A stretch of DNA of 64,000 nt from Helicobacter macacae MIT 99-5501. GTDB lineage: Bacteria > Campylobacterota > Campylobacteria > Campylobacterales > Helicobacteraceae. This document shows positions 51,685 through 60,937 of the stretch, in pieces (position 1 is the first letter of the stretch; every line of letters starts with the position of its first letter). The position numbers and the translations under genes are program-made. The DNA is taken from assembly GCF_000507845.1 (NCBI RefSeq), contig NZ_KI669454.1, forward strand, positions 372,001 to 436,000, written 5' to 3'. The notes under the pieces are model-generated. The model did no database searches and had not been told where the DNA came from. It saw only the letters and a program-made list of their open reading frames with translations.

Positions 51685-54597
51685 CTACGACTTGCCACCA
51701 AACCAATACACATATTTCATATTAAACGCCGTGCTTACGCCGTGAAATCTATCATTTTCACTTGCGTTGCCAAATTCATTGAAATTTGAGTAAAAAAGCC
51801 CGTTATACCCCGCACTTAGCTCGTGATTTTGCTTGAGTGTCCATATCAAGTCTAAGTCTACATTGCCATAGAGGATGGGCAGTGCGATTGTCCCTGTGCC
51901 AGCTAGCCCACCGATTTTAAACTCCCCTGTGGGCTTATTTAGCACATTGTAGCGTAGCCCTCCTATCGCACTCATTTTAAACCTTTTCCCCCATACTTTG
52001 TAGTATTTCACACTTGCAGAGACTTGAGGGAGATGCCACATTTGCATAGGGTAGTATTCATTCCCACCGAGTTTGTATTTTGCTTTTTGTAGCTTCATAT
52101 CTAGTGGGCTTAGCACATCATAGCTTACTCCTAGCTCGGGAGCTATGTAGCTATTGTATTTTAGCTGATAGAAGTTTATCCCGCTTCGCAATGAAGCCCC
52201 AGCACTCCATATCAGCGGTATAGCAGAGTTAGACGTGTTTGTCTCTAGCTTAAATTTGATATTTGGCAGTGGGCTTTGCGCTTCAAATATAGGCATATCT
52301 AGCCCAGCTCTTGCATTTAGCTTGATATATGCTTCTTGTGGCTTTGTCTCAAAAGCAAAGCTTTGGAAATAAGTCGCGCCTATGTTTAGAGAGTTGTTAT
52401 GCACGATAGCTTGGCTTCGTAGTAGCTCTGCATCGACATAAGCGTATTCATAGCCTAGATAGCCACCTAGTATGCCATCTCCTAGCTGTCTTTGCACGCC
52501 GCCTATCATTCCCCCCGCCCACTCTGTGGCACTAGCTATACCTAGCTCGGCATAGGAGTGTGCCGCATAAGGTAGCACAAAGGCTATGTGGTTTTTATTT
52601 CCACCATAGTCTAGAAACGCCTTATCTGTCCTAGATTTTCGCTTCGTGCTTTTATCTTGCTTCATTGCCTTGCGCATAGCAGGGGAGTAGCGATTTAGCC
52701 TAGCGGGATTATTTACATCTCTTTGGTTTCGTGCGCGGTTTAGAAATATCTCTTTGTCTTTTTGAGCATATTTGCTCAAATCACTTCTAAAGTTCTTTTT
52801 CATCAGTGAGTCTAGCGCGTTTTGGGTCATCACCGCCCTCCTCATATAGCTCATCGTGATGATACGCCATAGCGAAGCCCCATAGCTCGTAGCTATATCA
52901 GGGCTTACGCGAAATCCATTTCCCATATCGTGCAGGGCAGTGCCAAGCCCAGCGGATAGATGAGAGAAGTTTAGGTCGGTTTTGGTAGTTGAGCCTATTT
53001 GCTTTCCGCCTGTGCTATCTATGATTAGTTTGTCATAAAGGTAAGTGTTGTTTGCGTCTGTTACTCCCTCGCCTATGTTGATTCTTATCGCACCAGGTCC
53101 TACTTCGCCTACTGTGGTTATCGTATTTGCAGAGATATGCTCGGGGTAGAGGTTTGTAGAGTGAGTGTGGTTATTCCAAGTAGATGGATTGCTATTTATG
53201 GTTAGTGTGGCTTGATAGACATTTAGAGTAGTGATAGTGCCAGAGCCAGAGATATTATATAGTCCTAGCACAGAGGCGAAGTCCTCTGCATACTCTTTCC
53301 ACCCTAGATTTAGCTCTCCTATCGTGCCGTTATTTGTGATTTTGCTTACAAAGGTGCTTCTATCTGTCCCAGCAAATCCACCATATATCGCCATAGCATT
53401 TACTGTCTTGCCAGAGTTTATGGTAAGCCCACCTTGATACTCTCCACTCCTCTCATCTACTCTACCTATCTGTGTGCCTCCGTGTATGCTTAAGCCTAGT
53501 GCTTTGCCATAGACATTTGCCACACCATAGCTATTATAATTTACATCTGTATCAAGCGTTAGCCCAAGGAGTGTTGAGCCATTTGCTCCGTGGCTACCCC
53601 CTGCTTCAGAATAAGGCATAAGGATTCCAAGTGGTTTATTATGAGTGCCTGTGAATGTAAAAGTCGTGTTTGGTGCATTTAAGCCATAGAATTGAAATGA
53701 ATAGTCGTGTTGTGCTGTGCCTATACTGCCTAAGTTTATACTCACACTACCAGCTCCTATGGAAGTGCCACCACCGCTAGTGCCTATAAAAAAAAGCCCA
53801 CTTTGTGCTGATTTCCCTGCTGTCTCTAGCTTGGACTGAAACTCACTAGCACTAAAAGAGCCTCTGCACTCTACTCTTTTGCTTGTAGCACCAGCGACAG
53901 TGCTATGCTGCAAGATGACACAATCTCCAGCTATGGCTAGCTCTAGACTAGCACTTGCTAGTGCGCTCGCCGTAAGCATAGATAGGGCTAGCTTGCGGGG
54001 GTTTGGGTTGGTGGTTTTTTTTGTCATATTGAGCGATTTTCTTGTTGTCATATTGAGCGTGAGCGAAATATCTCTATTTTGTTTTTGAGATACTTCGCTT
54101 CGCTCAGTATGACAATATTTTTCGTCATTGCGTGTTAATTTTTCGTTATTGTGTGCGTGGAGTGCGACTCTAAAAGCCCCCTCCCTTAGCACGATAGAGT
54201 TTGGCATTCTTAAAGCCCCCTCCCTTGCGGAGGGGGTTTGGGGGTGGGTGTTTTTTGCAGATTTTGCACTTAGCGCAGAATCTGCTTTTGAAATACTTGC
54301 AGAATTTGCATTGCTAGCAGTTGCTTTTTTGTCGTTTGCAGTTGCTAGCTTTGCTTGAGATTCAAGGGTAGGATTTACCCACCCCCTAGCCCCCTCCGCA
54401 AGGGAGGGGGAATAAGTGGAATCGCCACCTACAAGGGAGGTGGAACTGATTGGATTGCCACGCTCACTTCGTTCGCTCGCAAAACAAGGCGAAGCCAAAG
54501 TTTCTTTAGTAATGACGGAAGTGCCGTGTTTTAAGCGTGAGGGGGTTTGTATATGCGCGTGAGTGCTTACGCGCATAGGTTTTGTTTGCTTTTTCAT
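51685..54597 (-). CDS. Autotransporter with VacA-like barrel; N-terminus expanded by repeats
   Basis: This 970-residue protein contains a passenger of glycine/serine/threonine-rich beta-helix repeats (about 225-590) and a C-terminal barrel of about 300 residues (SYAELGIASATEWAGGMIGG to NDRFHGVSTAFNMKYVYWFG). ATG 54597 has AAGGA at the right distance and begins MKKQTKPMR. The real hydrophobic signal segment, KLALSMLTASALASASLELA, appears only at residue 202. The 190 residues between are encoded by dispersed repeats (TCATTGCGAG, palindromic and TCATATTGAG families) read in frame. An alternative ATG at 54027 lies just before the signal but has no ribosome binding site. Export may therefore be impaired, or the repeats form an unusual long leader. 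Confidence 0.75.
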   Translation of the reverse strand: MKKQTKPMRVSTHAHIQTPSRLKHGTSVITKETLASPCFASERSERGNPISSTSLVGGDSTYSPSLAEGARGWVNPTLESQAKLATANDKKATASNANSASISKADSALSAKSAKNTHPQTPSAREGALRMPNSIVLREGAFRVALHAHNNEKLTRNDEKYCHTERSEVSQKQNRDISLTLNMTTRKSLNMTKKTTNPNPRKLALSMLTASALASASLELAIAGDCVILQHSTVAGATSKRVECRGSFSASEFQSKLETAGKSAQSGLFFIGTSGGGTSIGAGSVSINLGSIGTAQHDYSFQFYGLNAPNTTFTFTGTHNKPLGILMPYSEAGGSHGANGSTLLGLTLDTDVNYNSYGVANVYGKALGLSIHGGTQIGRVDERSGEYQGGLTINSGKTVNAMAIYGGFAGTDRSTFVSKITNNGTIGELNLGWKEYAEDFASVLGLYNISGSGTITTLNVYQATLTINSNPSTWNNHTHSTNLYPEHISANTITTVGEVGPGAIRINIGEGVTDANNTYLYDKLIIDSTGGKQIGSTTKTDLNFSHLSAGLGTALHDMGNGFRVSPDIATSYGASLWRIITMSYMRRAVMTQNALDSLMKKNFRSDLSKYAQKDKEIFLNRARNQRDVNNPARLNRYSPAMRKAMKQDKSTKRKSRTDKAFLDYGGNKNHIAFVLPYAAHSYAELGIASATEWAGGMIGGVQRQLGDGILGGYLGYEYAYVDAELLRSQAIVHNNSLNIGATYFQSFAFETKPQEAYIKLNARAGLDMPIFEAQSPLPNIKFKLETNTSNSAIPLIWSAGASLRSGINFYQLKYNSYIAPELGVSYDVLSPLDMKLQKAKYKLGGNEYYPMQMWHLPQVSASVKYYKVWGKRFKMSAIGGLRYNVLNKPTGEFKIGGLAGTGTIALPILYGNVDLDLIWTLKQNHELSAGYNGLFYSNFNEFGNASENDRFHGVSTAFNMKYVYWFGGKS
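54046..54114. repeat. TCATATTGAG inverted repeat in the autotransporter gene
   Basis: The arms TGTCATATTGAGCG and CGCTCAGTATGACA pair, and a longer inner part (GAGCGAAATATCTC with GAGATACTTCGC) extends the hairpin. In the protein it reads CHTERSEVSQKQNRDISLTL. An extra half-copy lies at 54021-54035. Confidence 0.75.
54177..54249. repeat. Palindromic repeat copies in the autotransporter gene
   Basis: An intact copy at 54215-54249 is identical in its 35 bases to the copies at 22474, 22933 and 33795. A decayed copy lies just before it (about 54176-54205). Confidence 0.8.
54377..54442. repeat. Palindromic repeat, reverse copy plus variant
   Basis: A reverse copy (54377-54410) is followed by a shorter variant, CCACCTACAAGGGAGGTGG (from about 54425). 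Both lie in frame in the autotransporter N-terminus. Confidence 0.75.
54451..54520. repeat. TCATTGCGAG-family repeat in the autotransporter gene
   Basis: Reverse orientation: TGGATTGCCACGCTCACTTC and onward to GTAATGACGGAAG. The same word order (AAACAAGGCGAAGCC..TTTCTTTAGTAAT) recurs at 54935-54968. Confidence 0.6.
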
Positions 54598-54734
54598 TGT
54601 TTTTCCTTAAAGTATGTTTTGCGATACCTTTTGTATCGCGTATAATGCAGTGATACAAGTCATTTGATAAATAAAAAATTAAAAGTGAATGAATGGTAAA
54701 AAAATTATGCTTAAATAAAAATTAAAAATAAGAC

Positions 54735-54747
54735 AAAAAAAAAAAAA
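54735..54747. repeat. A13 tract upstream of the autotransporter gene
   Basis: Thirteen A residues in the context GAC-A13-CGG, 137 bases before ATG 54597 (minus strand). The flanks match the tract at 1716. It could alter transcription of the autotransporter by slippage. Confidence 0.75.
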
Positions 54748-54914
54748 CGGTGGCTTTTTACGCGAGTTTTATCTATTTTTTCCACTTTTTTGCCAAAAAT
54801 ATATGATTTATTGATAAGTATTGGTGTTTATGGATTTTGTTAGTAGATATTGCTTAGTTTTTACAGCGCAAAGCGCAGTTTCTTTAGAAAACAAGCAGGG
54901 CGCAGTTTCTTTAG

Positions 54915-55061
54915 AAAGCCTTTGGTTTCTTTAGTAAAACAAGGCGAAACCGAAGTTTTTTAGTAATCCACGAAAAAGCATAGATTGCCACGCAAACGCT
55001 AACGCATTTGCTCGCAATGACGGGGGATACCCACCCCTTACTCCCTCCGCAAAGAGGGGGC
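54915..55061. repeat. Dispersed repeats before a signal-peptide remnant
   Basis: A TCATTGCGAG-family copy in reverse (ends CTCGCAATGACGGGG, 55024) is followed directly by a palindromic repeat (55028-55061). The same order, family copy then palindrome, occurs inside the autotransporter N-terminus in mirror orientation. Confidence 0.65.
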
Positions 55062-55063
55062 TT

Positions 55064-55132
55064 ATGCAGCCAAGCAACCCCCGCAAGCTAGCCCTATCCC
55101 TCCTTACAAGCACAGCAGTTGTTTGGCTTTAG
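55064..55132 (+). pseudogene. Signal-peptide remnant of a surface-protein gene
   Basis: A 22-codon ORF reads MQPSNPRKLALSLLTSTAVV then WL and stop. It matches the autotransporter signal NPNPRKLALSMLTASALA closely, including the NPRKLALS core. The stop ends it where the cleavage region should be. It is the stump of a second, related gene whose upstream repeats are also preserved. Confidence 0.65.
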
Positions 55133-55167
55133 GGTGTAATCAATATTTGGGATTTATCTTTTGCCGA

Positions 55168-55173
55168 TATAAT
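55168..55173 (+). promoter_or_regulatory. -10 box of the barrel gene
   Basis: TATAAT in the context GCCGATATAATGCC lies 73 bases before ATG 55247. No good -35 box was found. Confidence 0.5.
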
Positions 55174-55246
55174 GCCGAGTTTTTGAATATCCGTATTTTG
55201 ATTTGCATTTGCAAAAATTCATAAAATCTAAACATAAGGAAAATAA

Positions 55247-55993
55247 ATGGCTTTTAGCACTTCAAGTGCGTTTTTGGGCGCGTATATGGGGGCTTTTTGT
55301 AGTGTGGGCGATTGCCCTAGAGAATACACGCGCGTAGGCATAGGCGCACAATACACCCACTTGCAAGAATCCCGCACAAAGCAGACACATAGCGACATAT
55401 ACGCAGGATACCTAAATCTAGAGGGAGGCATCGCTACCAAAAACAACCGCGCACAATTCGTCCTAAGCGCGAAGCTAGGTGCAGGCAAGCAAAATCCTAG
55501 CCTTTTGTCCCCGCAGTTTGTGAGGGAGGGTGTCGCGCTATTTGGCGAGATACGCCCAAAAGTGGGGGTAAATCTCGCCACCAAAAATATCCCCCTCTAC
55601 CTAAATCTAGCCTATACATTTGAAGCCTACACTTCGCGCAAAAAGGGAAGCGGTGGCTACTCGTATCTGTTTCACTACATAGGTGGGGAGCTAGATGGGG
55701 CAATCCCGCTTGGCAAAAGAGTGGCTTTGCAATATAGCGTGGGGTATGATTGGCTTTTTTATGGCGGGTATGGATTTGGGAAAGACTCGGCTTTGAGTGC
55801 TTTTTCGCTAAATGGGGAGGCTTATAGCGCGAGTGTGGGGGCTAGCTATTTTTATAGCGAGCAAATGGAGTATTATCTAAAAATCATATTTAGATACCAA
55901 AATCTAGGTGCGTCAAAAATCTCTAGTGAGGGGCTAGGTATGCCAGAACTCACAAACGCGATAGGAATGCTTGAAATGGGGATTGGATTTTAG
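55247..55993 (+). CDS. Outer-membrane beta-barrel protein lacking a signal peptide
   Basis: This 248-residue protein has alternating strands with aromatic girdles (YTRVGIGAQYTHL, LYLNLAYTFEAYTS, ALQYSVGYDWLFYGGYGFG, YYLKIIFRYQNLG) and ends MLEMGIGF, with the terminal Phe typical of outer-membrane barrels. ATG 55247 has AAGGA upstream, but the N-terminus MAFSTSSAFLGAYMGAF looks like the first strand of the mature protein, not a cleavable signal. A signal-peptide remnant stands 115 bases upstream, so the gene may have been cut off from its own leader. Function unknown. Confidence 0.65.
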   Translation: MAFSTSSAFLGAYMGAFCSVGDCPREYTRVGIGAQYTHLQESRTKQTHSDIYAGYLNLEGGIATKNNRAQFVLSAKLGAGKQNPSLLSPQFVREGVALFGEIRPKVGVNLATKNIPLYLNLAYTFEAYTSRKKGSGGYSYLFHYIGGELDGAIPLGKRVALQYSVGYDWLFYGGYGFGKDSALSAFSLNGEAYSASVGASYFYSEQMEYYLKIIFRYQNLGASKISSEGLGMPELTNAIGMLEMGIGF

Positions 55994-56136
55994 CTAGATT
56001 TTGGATTTGTTTTTGCTTTTTGATTGCGTCATATTTGTGCTTAGAGTTTGGCTTAAGAGGCGCGTATATCCGCTTCTTTGGCTATGCTAGCTTTGCTACT
56101 TTGATAAACTATAAAAAATCTATTTGGAGGTGTGTT

Positions 56137-56661
56137 TTGCGTATTGATTATGGATTGCCCAAGACTTCGATTAGCTCACTTCTATCTACGCAAAATGCAG
56201 TGCAAAACTCACAAAATGACATACAAAGCCAAAGTGATGTGCAAAACCAAAATGGCGAAAAATCCACGAGCCAAAGCTCCGCACAATCCACCCAAAAAAC
56301 AAAACCTCCACAAAAAATCCAAAAACCTACTTTAGAGAAAATCCAAAAAGATAGCTTGCCAAAGCAGGACTTTGCAGGCTCTGCTGTGAGGGAAACCTAT
56401 GGAATGGAGATTTTGGAGCTAATGAGTGATGAGGAGTATAGTGCATTTGTGCGTGCTAGTGAGGGAATGAGCGAGGGAGAGAAAGTCATCGCCGCACAAT
56501 CGCTATATAGCCTAAGAGAAGACTATCAAGGGCAGGGGGCGCATAAGCGGGACAAAAACCCATACACAAAGACAAACCGCGCTTTTTCTAGGCATAATGA
56601 TTTTTTGGAGCGATATAAGGCGTTTTATTATGGTGTGGAAAAAGTCGAGGTTTTGGGCTAG
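56137..56661 (+). CDS. Hypothetical protein with low-complexity middle
   Basis: This 174-residue protein starts at TTG 56137, which has GGAGG six bases upstream; the open frame extends to ATG 56020 without such a site. The N-terminus reads MRIDYGLPKTSISSLLSTQN, followed by a Q/N/S/K-rich stretch (about 20-80) and a folded C-terminal part (GMEILELMSDEEYSAFVRAS, DFLERYKAFYYGVEKVEV). No family is recognised. No signal or membrane helix remains after this start. Confidence 0.5.
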   Translation: MRIDYGLPKTSISSLLSTQNAVQNSQNDIQSQSDVQNQNGEKSTSQSSAQSTQKTKPPQKIQKPTLEKIQKDSLPKQDFAGSAVRETYGMEILELMSDEEYSAFVRASEGMSEGEKVIAAQSLYSLREDYQGQGAHKRDKNPYTKTNRAFSRHNDFLERYKAFYYGVEKVEVLG

Positions 56662-56846
56662 TGTAGTGGAAATAAGCAAAAAAAGTGGGACTTAATTGGG
56701 GGGATTTGGTGGTAAGTAGTGCGTGCTAGGATTTGCGCAGGGTTTTTGCGCTAAGGTTTTGTGATAAGGTTTTACACGGGATTTGTGCTAGGATTTCGCG
56801 CTAGTGGGGGTTGGTGTGCTAGTTGTGCTTAGTGTGCTAGTGGCGT

Positions 56847-58808
56847 TTAGATTTTGATGATTTCAATGTCTTTGCTTGGGAGTTTTTTAGGCTCGCTTAA
56901 GTGGCTTTGTGATGAAGTTTTTGGGCGGGAATTTTGAGATATTGTGGGGCTTGCTTGATTTGGAAATGGAAGTGCATTTGCCAAAATCTCGCTTAAAAAC
57001 TGCCCTCTAAATCGTAGCCAATACGCCCTATCGCACACGATGATTAGCTGCTTTTTTATGCGACTTATGGCGACATTTAGGGCATAGCAAGCATTTGTAT
57101 TGCGAGAATCAGTCAAGTGATGATGAAGCATCACAGGGGAGAAAATCACAGTGTCAAACTCCTGCCCTTGCGAGCCGTGAATCGTCCAAATACGGCGATA
57201 TGACACGCCACAATCACTTAGCAATTTTTTTTGCTTGATAAAGGGCGTGATGATAGCAAAATCGCTAAAATCTATTTGTGATAAAAACGGAGATTTTTGC
57301 TTATCTAGCTCTTTTGTAAGCGTGGCGATAGCGCGGGCTTCTGTGATATTTTGCTTATCCTCTATAATCGCATTTGGGCAATCTATGTAGAAAATCTGCG
57401 TGTTTTCTTGCTTACCTTTTAAGCCATTATGATAGATATGAGAGTCCAAGATTTTGGCGAGATTGTCGCCATAGCGGTGGGTTTGGCGCAGGATACAAAA
57501 GGCGGTTTTTGCGCTATTGTTTTGGGTAAAGCATAGCGGGCTAGATTGGGATTTGCTAAAGATGGGTGCGCTTATCTCTGCGCTATGAGCGAAAAAGTCT
57601 TCTAAAAACAGCGAAGAGAGATTAAAAAGATTTGCCCAGATTTTATCCCCCTTTATCTGTGAGGTGGGCATCTCACAGATTGGCATTAGCTGCTTGTGGT
57701 CGCCAAGCAGGGTTATGGGTGTGTTTTGGGTGGTGAGGACTAGGGCTTTGATAAGTGGTGTGAAAGCGCACTCATCTAGGAAAAAATGGCAAAAATCTAT
57801 ACCCAAACTTGTGTGTTTTTTGATAAATCCGTCCATTGTCATACCGATGAGTAGGGCTTCTTTTAGCCGTGCTTTGGGAGTGGTGGAGCTAAAGAGAGAA
57901 TCTTTTGCTTTTTTTTGCAAGACTTGTGGGTCGCACACTTCGGTGTATTTCTCCAAAAAGGTGTTGCTAGGTGTGCCAAGTCTCAAAATCTTTTCTCTAT
58001 TTAGCCCTAGTGTGTCAAACTTGCTAATAAGCGCGATTAGCACTTGCTCTAGGGCGGAGTTTGTCGGGGCTAGCACGCACACGGGCAAGTCATTGTAAAT
58101 GTAGTAAAGCAGTGCTTCAAAGAGAACGACTTGGGTTTTGCCACTGCCCGGTGCGCCCCAAATATAGCTAAATGGCTCGCTTAGGGCGCACATAAGCGCG
58201 GACTTTTGCTCGGCATTTAGGTAGTCTTTGGGAGTGAAGCTAGAATCTATCTCAATGTGTCGATTTTGTGCTGTGCTTGGACTTTGACTAGAGTTTGACT
58301 TTGGTGCAGGGGGATTTTGGGCAAAGGGTGTGTTTTGATTAAGTGGTGGATTTTGGGTAAGTGGCTGGGTTTTGGCAAGAGGTGGATTTTTGGCAAGAAG
58401 TGGTTTTTTGGTAGGCAGGGCAAAAGATTTTGCATTTTCAAAAAACATTTCTAAATTGCGGATTAAAAACTTCAAATCACTAAAAAGTTTTATGTCATTT
58501 TTGTGTTTTTCTATCTTTTCTAAAAGGGCGAAATCTAAGCACTCAATAGCCAAAATCCCCGTTTTTTCATCATAAAAAAGCACGCAAAAGCCCGCTTCCT
58601 CGCTAAGTGGGGTATATCTCCCGCACACATCAAGCATAAGGGAATCTGTATTGACAAATTTTGCTTTTATAAAAAATTTTATTATGGCTTCTTGTATGTT
58701 TATGCCAAGTATTTGTAGTTGCTCGCAGCCTAGATTGTGGTTTTGGAGATATTCATAGTAGATAGAAGTGGCGTTTATAAGAGCGGTTTTTGTGATTTCG
58801 TGGTTCAT
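56847..58808 (-). CDS. Superfamily 1 DNA/RNA helicase (AAA_11/AAA_12 type)
   Basis: This 653-residue helicase is of the DNA2/UPF1-like group. An N-terminal domain of about 130 residues and a P/N/Q-rich linker (about 135-190, made of degenerate NPPL repeats) precede the motor. Motif I is WGAPGSGKTQVV, Ia VLAPTNSALEQVL, II DECAF, III LGDHKQLMPI, IV HRYGDNLAKIL, V TIHGSQGQEFDTVIFSP and VI LNVAISRIKKQLIIV. It is distinct from the Mokosh-like helicase: there is no kinase part and no nuclease neighbour. It is probably a housekeeping or repair enzyme. Confidence 0.85.
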   Translation of the reverse strand: MNHEITKTALINATSIYYEYLQNHNLGCEQLQILGINIQEAIIKFFIKAKFVNTDSLMLDVCGRYTPLSEEAGFCVLFYDEKTGILAIECLDFALLEKIEKHKNDIKLFSDLKFLIRNLEMFFENAKSFALPTKKPLLAKNPPLAKTQPLTQNPPLNQNTPFAQNPPAPKSNSSQSPSTAQNRHIEIDSSFTPKDYLNAEQKSALMCALSEPFSYIWGAPGSGKTQVVLFEALLYYIYNDLPVCVLAPTNSALEQVLIALISKFDTLGLNREKILRLGTPSNTFLEKYTEVCDPQVLQKKAKDSLFSSTTPKARLKEALLIGMTMDGFIKKHTSLGIDFCHFFLDECAFTPLIKALVLTTQNTPITLLGDHKQLMPICEMPTSQIKGDKIWANLFNLSSLFLEDFFAHSAEISAPIFSKSQSSPLCFTQNNSAKTAFCILRQTHRYGDNLAKILDSHIYHNGLKGKQENTQIFYIDCPNAIIEDKQNITEARAIATLTKELDKQKSPFLSQIDFSDFAIITPFIKQKKLLSDCGVSYRRIWTIHGSQGQEFDTVIFSPVMLHHHLTDSRNTNACYALNVAISRIKKQLIIVCDRAYWLRFRGQFLSEILANALPFPNQASPTISQNSRPKTSSQSHLSEPKKLPSKDIEIIKI

Positions 58809-58904
58809 TTGGGGTTGTCAAAGGTTTTGCGTGGGTTTTCTTGTATGGGTTTTGTGGGATTGTAGCTTTTGTAAATTTTGTGCAAAATCTAGCGTGAAAA
58901 ATCT

Positions 58905-59759
58905 TTAGCTATTGTTTGCTAGCATATCATCTATGCAGTAGAGTTTTGGGTTTTGCTTAGAGAGCCATAGAGCGCAGGCAAGCGCACCTTTGGCAAATGT
59001 CGCTCTGCTCGTGGCGTTGTGTGTGAATTCTAAATACTCGCCATCAAGGTAGAATCCTACCGTGTGCCTACCTGCGACATCGCCTCCGCGCAGGGAAGTT
59101 ATGCTTATTTGCCCAGATTGTCTTGCACCTGCTGATACTCTATCGGTAATGAAGTTTTGGGATTTGCTTCCTCGTCCTTTGGCACAAGAGTGGGCTAGGG
59201 CTAGGGCTGTCCCGCTTGGAGCATCTTTTTTGAAGCGATGATGAATCTCGCTTATTTCTATATCTGCGCTTTGTAGCTTGCGTGCGACTTCTTCTACTAC
59301 TTTGCACAAAGTCGCCACTCCTAGCGACATATTTGCCGCATAGAGAATCGGCACACGCTTGCCCAAACTCTCCATAAGCGCGAAATCCTCTTTGTCTAAT
59401 CCTGTCGTGCCGATGACGCAAGCTGGGCTTTTGGACTCGCTAGAATCAGTCGCGCTTTTTAGTGCGCTTAGCAGTGAAGCTGTGCCTTGCTTGGAGCTAA
59501 AATCTATAATAACCTCGCAAGACTTGATAAGAGTGTCTAAGTCGTTGGTAACTATCGTGTTTTGCGGATTTTGCTCGCTTTGTAGATTTTGCCCATTTTG
59601 CAGAATCTGGGGGAAATCTAGCTTCTCACGCACAAAAATAACGCTTAAAGTCGCTTCAGCGCAAGCCAAAATCTCATCTATAAGTAGCCTGCCTACGCGA
59701 CCTGTGCTACCTAGCAAGCCAATTTTTATTTTTCTTGTGCTTTGTGATTTATCCGCCAT
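58905..59759 (-). CDS. dapB: 4-hydroxy-tetrahydrodipicolinate reductase DapB
   Basis: This 284-residue enzyme of lysine/diaminopimelate synthesis reduces the DapA product with NAD(P)H. The nucleotide-binding GLLGSTGRVGRLL, GTTGL, the catalytic EIHHRFKKDAPSGTAL (about 170-185) and GRHTVGFYLDGEYLEFTHNA are all present. The N-terminal part has a Q/N-rich stretch (about 52-70) that is longer than usual. It starts 39 bases after the trxB stop on the same strand, so it is probably co-transcribed. Confidence 0.95.
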   Translation of the reverse strand: MADKSQSTRKIKIGLLGSTGRVGRLLIDEILACAEATLSVIFVREKLDFPQILQNGQNLQSEQNPQNTIVTNDLDTLIKSCEVIIDFSSKQGTASLLSALKSATDSSESKSPACVIGTTGLDKEDFALMESLGKRVPILYAANMSLGVATLCKVVEEVARKLQSADIEISEIHHRFKKDAPSGTALALAHSCAKGRGSKSQNFITDRVSAGARQSGQISITSLRGGDVAGRHTVGFYLDGEYLEFTHNATSRATFAKGALACALWLSKQNPKLYCIDDMLANNS

Positions 59760-59798
59760 ATATTCCCCTAAATCTTATGCAAAATTTTGTGCAAAAAC

Positions 59799-60737
59799 TT
59801 AGTGCAAAGAGTCAAGATAAGCTATCGCACTAAGTGCCGCAGCTGCGCCATCTCCTGCTGCGCAAACTACTTGCTTGGGTGCGTTTATGCGTATATCTCC
59901 TGCGGCAAAAAGCCCTTTGACATTTGTTTTCATCGCCAAATCCACGATGATAGAGCCATTATCCTCGCTTGCGCAAAGCATAGAGCCATTATCCTGCTTT
60001 AGCACTTGAGTGTTTACCTCATAGCCTACAAAGATAAAAAGCCCAGAGAATTCTATTTCTTTTTGCTCTTTTGTCTTGGTGTTTTCTAGCACGACAGAAG
60101 TGGCTTTTTTGTCATTGCCTTTGACTTCTATGGGTGCGTAGGGGGTAAGAAACTCGATTTTGGGATTTGCCCTAGCGTGCTCTAGTGTGATAGGTGCGCC
60201 ACGAAACTCATCTCGCCTATGCACTAGCGTTACTTTGGAGCACATTTTGGTAAGGTATATGGCTTCTTCTAGTGCGGTATCGCCACCACCGATTACGACT
60301 ACTTCTTTGTCTTTGTGAAAAAACCCATCGCAAGTCGCACAAGTGCTTATGCCCTTGCCCCAATACTGCTCCTCGCCAGCTATGCCCATCTTTCTAGGGC
60401 GTCCACCTGTGGCGAGAATCACACTTTTTGCTTCTACTTTGCTATCCACATCGTAGTGGATTACGAAGTGTTCGCCCTCTTTTGTGATTTGCCTCACATC
60501 TGCCATTTCGCGCTTTAGCCCGAAGCGGAAGCACTGCTCTTGCCACGGCTCCATAAAGTCTAGCCCGCTTTTTATCTCTGCTACCCCGGGGTAGTTTTCT
60601 ATCTCGCTACTTCCTGTGATTTGCCCACCGGGCATACCTTTTTCAAATAGGACAACATCTTTTATCCCGCCTCGTGTCGTGTATAATCCAGCAGTAAGCC
60701 CCGCAGGACCACCGCCGATAATCGCTACATTTAACAT
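59799..60737 (-). CDS. trxB: Thioredoxin-disulfide reductase TrxB
   Basis: This 312-residue FAD enzyme reduces thioredoxin with NADPH. FAD binding is shown by [19 protein letters not shown] (N-terminus), the redox-active pair by CATC (about 134-137), NADPH binding by [16 protein letters not shown], and the C-terminal FAD motif by GLFAAGDIR. It has its own GGAG site. Its transcription is separated from trxA by a strong terminator, so expression of the two genes is at least partly independent. Confidence 0.97.
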   Translation of the reverse strand: MLNVAIIGGGPAGLTAGLYTTRGGIKDVVLFEKGMPGGQITGSSEIENYPGVAEIKSGLDFMEPWQEQCFRFGLKREMADVRQITKEGEHFVIHYDVDSKVEAKSVILATGGRPRKMGIAGEEQYWGKGISTCATCDGFFHKDKEVVVIGGGDTALEEAIYLTKMCSKVTLVHRRDEFRGAPITLEHARANPKIEFLTPYAPIEVKGNDKKATSVVLENTKTKEQKEIEFSGLFIFVGYEVNTQVLKQDNGSMLCASEDNGSIIVDLAMKTNVKGLFAAGDIRINAPKQVVCAAGDGAAAALSAIAYLDSLH

Positions 60738-60830
60738 TTTTTCTCCTTTTGATTATGTTTTAGTGATTATATGTTATTAAATGCGTTGTTTGCTAAGCAT
60801 TGTCTATGCCACAAGGTTTTGGGCATAAAC

Positions 60831-60870
60831 AAAAAAAGCTAGATTCTAGCCAAAAAGCATAGAATCTAGC
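60831..60870 (-). terminator. Rho-independent terminator after trxA
   Basis: On the minus strand GCTAGATTCTA and TAGAATCTAGC form a perfect 11-bp stem around an 11-base loop, followed directly by seven T. It lies 68 bases after the trxA stop and before trxB. Confidence 0.85.
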
Positions 60871-60937
60871 CCCGAAAATTTAGTTAAAGATTTAGTGCGC
60901 ATTGCTAGGGGCATAAGCCCTAAGCAAGGCGTGAAAA

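Larger units (their letters stand above)
54598..55246. other. Repeat-rich intergenic region between divergent surface-protein genes
   Basis: About 650 bases hold an A13 tract (54735-54747), duplicated words around TTTCTTTAGAAA (54868-54935), a TCATTGCGAG-family copy (54915-55024), a palindromic repeat (55028-55061), a truncated signal-peptide ORF (55064-55132) and the barrel-gene promoter. Only the last few are described separately. Confidence 0.6.
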
